Shown: positions 54,869 through 59,937 of the stretch, piece after piece | How the letters are laid out: every line of letters begins with the position of its first letter | Numbering within the stretch: the first letter of the stretch is position 1 | Assembly: GCA_022361035.1 (NCBI GenBank) | Contig: JAKSBP010000325.1 | Span: forward strand, 1 to 59,937 | Source of the DNA: Clostridia bacterium | GTDB lineage: Bacteria > Bacillota > Clostridia > Peptostreptococcales > Caminicellaceae | DNA: 59,937 bases | Reading direction: 5' to 3' | Position numbers and translations under genes: made by a program | Notes under the pieces: model-generated | Told to the model about the DNA's origin: nothing | Database searches by the model: none | The model's input: only the letters and a program-made list of their open reading frames with translations

Positions 54869-56377
54869 ATGGGTGGAAAAGTATATTTAGTAGGTGCTGG
54901 ACCAGGAGATTATAGGCTTATTACCCTAAAGGGACTAAAGTGTATAAAAAGGGCCGATGTCATCCTATATGACAGATTAATAAATCCTAAGCTTTTAAAA
55001 TACGCTAAGGATACGGCAGAAATTATATACGTGGGTAAAGCACCAAATGCCCATTCCTACAGTCAAGAGGAAATAAGTCAGCTTATTCTAGAAAAGGCCC
55101 TTAAGGGTAATGTAGTTACAAGATTAAAGGGTGGTGACCCCTTTGTATTTGGGAGGGGTGGAGAAGAGGCACTATTACTTAGGGAAAATGATGTTAAGTT
55201 TGAAATAGTTCCTGGAATAACCTCTGCTATTTCTGTTCCAGCCTATGCAGGTATTCCAGTTACCCATAGAAATATCAGTTCTTCCTTTCACATTATAACC
55301 GGTCATGAAGACCCCCTAAAGGAAGATTCATCCTTAAACTTTGAATCATTAGCTAAGCTAAGGGGGACCCTGATATTTTTAATGGGGATAAAAAATATTA
55401 AAAATATATGCAACAGTCTTATTAAATATGGTCAGGAGAGTAATAGGCCTGTTGCTGTCATCAGAAGGGGTACTACCGCTGAACAAGAAATGCTGAAGGG
55501 AACATTGGAAACCATAGCAAAAAAGGTTGAGGAGGTTAATTTTAAAAATCCGGCTATCATAATTGTAGGAGAAGTAACTAGCCTAGCAGATACCCTTAGC
55601 TGGTTTGATAAGAAGCCCCTATTCTCTAGAAGGATATTGGTAACCCGTACACGCACTCAAGCAAGTAAACTATCTGAAAGAATTGAAGACCTAGGTGGCG
55701 AGGCGGTAGAATTTCCAACTATAAAGATAATAGAAAGTGATGACCACGGAAATATAGATGAAGCAATGGCTCAGATAGAGAAATACCAATGGATTATATT
55801 TACTAGCGTAAATGGAGTAAAGTTTTTCTTTCATAGAATGAAAAAAGCAGGATTTGATATAAGATTGTTAAAGGATGCAAAACTATGTGCAATTGGGCCT
55901 GCTACGGCTAAAGAGCTGGAGAGTAGAGGTTTTATAGTGGATTATATCCCACGGGAATATAGGGCAGAAGCTATTATAGAGGAACTTAGAGGTAAGGTTA
56001 GACCTGGGGATAATATTCTTCTCCCTAGGGCAGATATAGCACGGAGGATTTTAGAAGATGAGCTTGCGAAGCTTGGAGCCAATGTAGATAATATACATAT
56101 CTATAAAACAATTATTCCTGACTATGAAAGAGAAAAGCTTATCAATCTTTTCAAAGATAGGAAAATAGATATGATAACATTTACAAGTTCCTCAACGGTA
56201 AGTAATTTCTATAAAATTTTAGGAGAGAAAAACTTACATCTATTGAAGGATATAAGGATTGCAGTTATTGGACCAATTACCGCTCAAACTGCTAAAGATT
56301 TAGGTATGGTACCTGACATAGAGGCTAAGGAATATACTATCGATGGATTAGTAGATGCTATTTTAGAGTATTATTAG
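54869..56377 (+). CDS. cobA-hemD: Uroporphyrinogen-III C-methyltransferase / uroporphyrinogen-III synthase fusion
   Basis: A 502-residue fusion. Residues about 1-245 are the SAM-dependent SUMT domain ([58 protein letters not shown]). Residues about 255-502 are HemD ([39 protein letters not shown]). It closes hydroxymethylbilane and methylates uroporphyrinogen III at C2 and C7 to precorrin-2. The fusion is common in Firmicutes. It directly abuts hemC with no gap. Confidence 0.94.
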   Translation: MGGKVYLVGAGPGDYRLITLKGLKCIKRADVILYDRLINPKLLKYAKDTAEIIYVGKAPNAHSYSQEEISQLILEKALKGNVVTRLKGGDPFVFGRGGEEALLLRENDVKFEIVPGITSAISVPAYAGIPVTHRNISSSFHIITGHEDPLKEDSSLNFESLAKLRGTLIFLMGIKNIKNICNSLIKYGQESNRPVAVIRRGTTAEQEMLKGTLETIAKKVEEVNFKNPAIIIVGEVTSLADTLSWFDKKPLFSRRILVTRTRTQASKLSERIEDLGGEAVEFPTIKIIESDDHGNIDEAMAQIEKYQWIIFTSVNGVKFFFHRMKKAGFDIRLLKDAKLCAIGPATAKELESRGFIVDYIPREYRAEAIIEELRGKVRPGDNILLPRADIARRILEDELAKLGANVDNIHIYKTIIPDYEREKLINLFKDRKIDMITFTSSSTVSNFYKILGEKNLHLLKDIRIAVIGPITAQTAKDLGMVPDIEAKEYTIDGLVDAILEYY

Positions 56378-56461
56378 AAGTAGGATGGCGTAAATAGTAG
56401 ATGGATGTTTGAAATTAATACTTTAAGACTAATGATAAAGTCTTAATAAGGGGGACTGATT

Positions 56462-57181
56462 ATGAAGGGTAAATTCTATGGAATCGGTGTTGGACCTGGA
56501 GATCCAGACCTATTGACTATTAAAGCAAAAAAAATATTTGATGAAGTTGATATAATCCTGGCACCAGAAACCAAGGATGGAAAGGGAAGTACTGCTTTAA
56601 ATATAGCCAAGCCCCATCTAAATCAAAGGGTAGAAATAATTGAGAAAAAATTTCCTATGACCTACGATGTAGATGTACTTAATAATTCCTATGATGAGAT
56701 ATCGGACTTCATAAAAGGATTTATAGATAGGGGTAAAAAAGTTGCTTTTTTAACTCTAGGAGATCCAATGGTTTACAGCACATATATCTACTTGTTTAAG
56801 AGGCTAAAGCTAAAGAACGTTGAAATAGAAACTATACCGGGTATAACATCTTTTTGTGCTATAGCTAGTAAGGTAGGTATACCCCTTGGGGAAAACGAAG
56901 AGACAATAGCTATTGTTCCTTCAGTTTATTATAAAAAGGGAGATGAAAAATTAGAAAATATACTTAAAAACGTTGATAATATAGTATTCATGAAGGCTAG
57001 TGGTCAAATAGATGGGTTGATAGATGAGCTGGACAACACTGGACATAAAAAGGGTTCAGTCTTTGTTTCAAGGCTTGGGTTAGATGGTCAAATTATTGAA
57101 GAAGATATTGAAAATAGAAGAGGGATAAAAAATAATTATCTTTCTACATTAGTGGCAAAGAAGAATAAAAGTATACGATAG
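56462..57181 (+). CDS. cbiL: Precorrin-2 / cobalt-factor II C20-methyltransferase
   Basis: A 239-residue tetrapyrrole methylase: YGIGVGPGDPDLLTIKA at the start, LAPETKDGKGSTAL, LTLGDPMVYSTY, TIPGITSFCAIASKVGIPL and FMKASGQIDGL. It adds the C20 methyl, the first ring-specific step of the corrin branch. A GGGGG-type ribosome site precedes ATG 56462. The 84-base gap after the fusion has no terminator. Confidence 0.93.
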   Translation: MKGKFYGIGVGPGDPDLLTIKAKKIFDEVDIILAPETKDGKGSTALNIAKPHLNQRVEIIEKKFPMTYDVDVLNNSYDEISDFIKGFIDRGKKVAFLTLGDPMVYSTYIYLFKRLKLKNVEIETIPGITSFCAIASKVGIPLGENEETIAIVPSVYYKKGDEKLENILKNVDNIVFMKASGQIDGLIDELDNTGHKKGSVFVSRLGLDGQIIEEDIENRRGIKNNYLSTLVAKKNKSIR

Positions 57182-57285
57182 AAGTAGCTGCTGGTCAACT
57201 GATTATAGACTTAATCCAAGTGGTTTAATTACTAATTTAATCTTAATTTCGCCCATAAAGAGATGACTATAAGGAGGTGTTTCTA

Positions 57286-58263
57286 TTGCATACTATTAGA
57301 CCAAGAAGACTGAGAGTAAATGGTCAGATAAGGAGCTTGATAAGGGAAACAAGACTTAGAGTAGATGATTTAATTTACCCTATATTCTTAGTTGAAGGAA
57401 ATAAAGTTAAGAATGAGATTTCAGCATTACCAGGTTGCTACCATTTTTCCATTGATATGATAGGGAAAGAAATAGAAGAATTAGTTAAGTTAGGAATAAA
57501 TTCAGTAATACTATTTGGAGTCCCCGATAAAAAGGAGGAATTGGGTAGTGAGGCATATAAAGAGAATGGAATTGTACAAAAAGGTATAAGAGAGATAAAG
57601 AAAATAAGCAGGGATATTGTAGTTATTACCGATGTATGCATGTGTCAATACACAGACCATGGGCATTGTGGTATTATTGAGAATAAAATGGTTAATAATG
57701 ATTTAACCTTAAAATACCTAAGAAGGATAGCACTATCCCATGCTGAAGCTGGAGCCGATATGTTAGCACCATCGGATATGATGGATGGAAGGGTGGGAGC
57801 TATTAGAGAAGAGCTTGACCAGAATGGTTTTAATAATATTTCAATTATGTCCTATAGTGCAAAATATGCATCGGCATTTTATGGTCCCTTTAGGGGTGTG
57901 GTCAATTCAGCACCACAGTTTGGTGATAGACGGACTTATCAGATGGACCCTAGTAATTCTGACGAAGCCCTTCGTGAAACCGAGTTAGATATTATGGAAG
58001 GTGCGGATATAGTAATGGTTAAACCGGCCCTATCCTACCTGGATATTATCAGGAGAATTAAAGATAACTTCAATGTACCGATTGCCGCCTATAATGTGAG
58101 TGGAGAATATGCCATGATTAAAGCTGCTGCTAAAATGGGACTTTTGGAAGAAAAATCAGCAGCCATCGAGATGCTTACTAGTATAAAAAGGGCAGGAGCA
58201 GATATTATAATAACTTATTTTGCTAAGGATTTAGCGAGATGGGTTATGGAAGGTAATGTTTAA
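57286..58263 (+). CDS. hemB: 5-Aminolevulinate dehydratase (porphobilinogen synthase)
   Basis: A 325-residue TIM-barrel enzyme: RPRRLRVNGQIRSLIRET at the start, the zinc-type Cys loop in TDVCMCQYTDHGHCG, the first Schiff-base lysine in SYSAKYASAFYGPFR and the second in VMVKPALSYLD. The Cys-rich loop marks it as zinc-dependent. TTG 57286 lies 8 bases after AAGGAGG; GTG 57277 overlaps that site. Confidence 0.94.
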   Translation: MHTIRPRRLRVNGQIRSLIRETRLRVDDLIYPIFLVEGNKVKNEISALPGCYHFSIDMIGKEIEELVKLGINSVILFGVPDKKEELGSEAYKENGIVQKGIREIKKISRDIVVITDVCMCQYTDHGHCGIIENKMVNNDLTLKYLRRIALSHAEAGADMLAPSDMMDGRVGAIREELDQNGFNNISIMSYSAKYASAFYGPFRGVVNSAPQFGDRRTYQMDPSNSDEALRETELDIMEGADIVMVKPALSYLDIIRRIKDNFNVPIAAYNVSGEYAMIKAAAKMGLLEEKSAAIEMLTSIKRAGADIIITYFAKDLARWVMEGNV

Positions 58264-58371
58264 GATTAAAGTTTCTAGGGTGCTTAAGGTTTCCAGATAG
58301 AATATTTTAAAATTTATCTAGGTAAACCTATCTAATTATTGATTTTTTAACTGTACTAAGGAGGAAATGGA

Positions 58372-59661
58372 ATGAATTTTAATAAATCAAGGACAGCCTT
58401 GGAAGAAGCAAGAAAATATATACCCGGCGGTGTTAACAGCCCTGTAAGGGCTTTTAGGTCCGTTACTGTATGTCCTCCCTTTATTAAAGGGGGTAGGGGG
58501 TCAAAAATATATGATATTGATGGAAATGAGTATATAGACTATGTTGGCTCTTGGGGGCCTTTGATTTTAGGACACTGTCATGAAGAGGTTATGACAGAGC
58601 TTAGGAAAGTATTGGATGTCGGTACAAGCTTTGGTGCACCTACGGAAAAGGAAACAGAACTTGCAAAGTTAATATGTGAAATTATACCGTCGGTAGAAAT
58701 GGTGAGGATGGTTAACTCCGGTACTGAAGCTACTATGAGTGCCCTTAGACTTGCAAGGGGTTTTACGGGAAGGGATATGATAGTTAAGTTTATAGGAAAT
58801 TATCACGGCCACTCCGATAGTCTCCTTGTTAAAGCTGGGTCAGGGGCCCTTACCCATGGAGTTCCAGATAGTCCCGGCGTACCATCAGATATAGTAAAGA
58901 ATACTATTTCAGCAAAGTTTAATGATATAGAAGGAATGAAGGATATATTTGAAAAATATGGAGAAAGAATTGCTGGAGTTATTATAGAGCCAATTGCAGG
59001 GAATATGGGTGTAGTACCAGCAGCCCAGAAATTTATTGACTTTTTAAGAAATATAACCCGTCAATATGGGTCACTTCTAATATTTGATGAAGTTATGACG
59101 GGTTTTAGGGTTGCCTTGGGTTCAGCCCAGAGCCTTTACAAGGTTAAACCAGATATTACGTGCTTTGGAAAGATAATTGGCGGTGGTCTTCCTGTGGGAG
59201 CCTATGGCGGTAGAAGGGATATAATGTCAATGATGTCCCCAAAGGGACCAATTTATCAGGCAGGAACATTGTCAGGAAATCCACTGGCTGTAACTGCTGG
59301 ACTTACAACCTTGAAGATACTGAAGAATAATCCTTCAATATACGATAGTCTGGAAAGGAAATCAAAAATGCTAGATGAGGGTTTTAGAAAAAATGCTGAA
59401 AAACTAGGTGTTAAGATAGTTTCAAAAAGAGTTGGTTCAATGTTATGCAGTTATTTTACTGATGGAGAAGTATATGATTATGACACAGCAGTAAAAAGTG
59501 ATACACAGAAATTTGCAAAGTACTTTGAAGAGATGCTAAGACATGGAATCTATCTGGCTCCTTCTCAATTTGAAGCGGCATTCCTTTCTAATGCCCATAC
59601 AATAGAAGATATTGAAAAAACTATCGAAGCTAATTATATTGCCCTTCAAAAGCTCACATAA
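58372..59661 (+). CDS. hemL: Glutamate-1-semialdehyde 2,1-aminomutase
   Basis: A 429-residue PLP enzyme: [13 protein letters not shown] at the start, [31 protein letters not shown], and the PLP lysine in [17 protein letters not shown] (about 265). It makes 5-aminolevulinate from the HemA product. AAGGAGG precedes ATG 58372. It is the last corrin-precursor gene; a palindrome AGCTCACATA/TATGTGAGCT covers its stop codon. Confidence 0.95.
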   Translation: MNFNKSRTALEEARKYIPGGVNSPVRAFRSVTVCPPFIKGGRGSKIYDIDGNEYIDYVGSWGPLILGHCHEEVMTELRKVLDVGTSFGAPTEKETELAKLICEIIPSVEMVRMVNSGTEATMSALRLARGFTGRDMIVKFIGNYHGHSDSLLVKAGSGALTHGVPDSPGVPSDIVKNTISAKFNDIEGMKDIFEKYGERIAGVIIEPIAGNMGVVPAAQKFIDFLRNITRQYGSLLIFDEVMTGFRVALGSAQSLYKVKPDITCFGKIIGGGLPVGAYGGRRDIMSMMSPKGPIYQAGTLSGNPLAVTAGLTTLKILKNNPSIYDSLERKSKMLDEGFRKNAEKLGVKIVSKRVGSMLCSYFTDGEVYDYDTAVKSDTQKFAKYFEEMLRHGIYLAPSQFEAAFLSNAHTIEDIEKTIEANYIALQKLT

Positions 59662-59675
59662 ATTATGTGAGCTGA

Positions 59676-59870
59676 GGCTGTTAACAAACTCCCAATTTCT
59701 GCGTTACTGCTAAAATCTCTGGTGCTCACTTAGTCAGTAAAATTTTAGAACGAACTGATAAGTTCGTGGGAAATTTTATGGTATTTGCTAAAGGCAAATA
59801 GACTTCATTTTTATTATAAGCTCCGCTCCTCGATTTCAGCGTGCCTTGAACGTGAAAGTTTGTTAAAGCC
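59676..59870. repeat. Family C long inverted-repeat element
   Basis: Ends GGCTGTTAACAAACT (59676-59690) and AGTTTGTTAAAGCC (59857-59870) are complementary, and further pairing extends inward imperfectly. Inside are two perfect hairpins: ACGAACT/AGTTCGT (about 59750-59767) and TATTTGC/GCAAATA (about 59782-59800). No transposase is encoded. Confidence 0.6.
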
Positions 59871-59900
59871 TATCATCTTGTTAACTTTGTTAACAATCTG

Positions 59901-59923
59901 AAGCAGCCTTTGGCTGCTTTAAT
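59901..59923 (+). terminator. Hairpin after the cbi/hem block, probable terminator
   Basis: AAGCAGCC (59901-59908) pairs with GGCTGCTT (59912-59919), loop TTT, followed by TAATTTACTTT. A palindrome TTGTTAAC/GTTAACAA lies directly upstream (about 59878-59896). Confidence 0.6.
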
Positions 59924-59937
59924 TTACTTTCAGCTAC

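Noticed and set aside
57785-57988. 67-residue + strand ORF
   Set aside because: Out-of-frame within hemB over its conserved lysine region.
1-59937. tRNA or rRNA genes
   Set aside because: I looked for T-loop and CCA-end patterns and for conserved rRNA stretches in the gaps and saw none.

Overview
The window is an AT-rich chromosomal segment, about one third GC by eye. It very probably comes from an anaerobic, low-GC, Gram-positive member of the Clostridia/Tissierellia. The reasons are strong AGGAGG-type ribosome sites, frequent GTG/TTG starts, lipoprotein transport components, a MASE3-SpoIIE phosphatase, QueG, Tdh/Kbl threonine catabolism and a complete oxygen-independent (cobalt-early) corrin ring pathway. 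I do not assign a species. Almost every gene is on the + strand.

Layout. 1-5.4 kb: the end of signal peptidase I, a CBS-pair protein, a TGS/uridine-kinase-like protein, a MASE3-PP2C phosphatase and a winged-helix regulator. 5.6-11.8 kb: an oligopeptide-type ABC operon (lipoprotein, two permeases, two ATPases) ending in a 72-residue membrane protein. 12-21.2 kb: endonuclease IV, a ZIP transporter, QueG, a Lon-like protease, Tdh-Kbl and DUF503. 21.3-26.9 kb: a sigma-A-type promoter, a cobalamin riboswitch with its terminator, and a second five-gene Opp/Nik-type ABC importer. 27-29 kb: a coiled-coil protein, a C45-type acyltransferase/peptidase and a decayed second copy of the coiled-coil gene. 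29-35.4 kb: endonuclease III, an FtsA-like protein with a repeated C-terminal extension, a VanW protein, DUF2225 and UPF0145.

The largest block, 35.4-59.7 kb, is corrinoid metabolism. It starts with cobU-cobS-cobC, a NifB-like radical SAM gene, then a second cobalamin riboswitch. Next come cbiA, cbiP, cbiB, cobD, pduX, cbiC, cbiD, cbiE, cbiT, cbiF, cbiG, hemA, cbiH, cbiJ, a Met8-like dehydrogenase/chelatase, hemC, a cobA-hemD fusion, cbiL, hemB and hemL. Together these run from glutamyl-tRNA through 5-aminolevulinate, uroporphyrinogen III and precorrin-2 to cobyric acid. They also make the aminopropanol phosphate linker and attach the nucleotide loop. Not seen here: a dedicated CbiK/CbiX cobaltochelatase, CobT, an ATP:corrinoid adenosyltransferase and a CbiMNQO cobalt transporter. 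The riboswitch-controlled ABC importer at 21.7-26.9 kb is the natural candidate to bring in cobalt or a corrinoid precursor.

Three kinds of non-coding repeat are scattered between genes. Family A is a MITE-like element with terminal inverted repeats, in three copies; one is inside the cbi operon and one carries a nested insertion. Family B is a roughly 90-base imperfect hairpin with a conserved loop, in at least four copies. Family C is one long inverted repeat after hemL.
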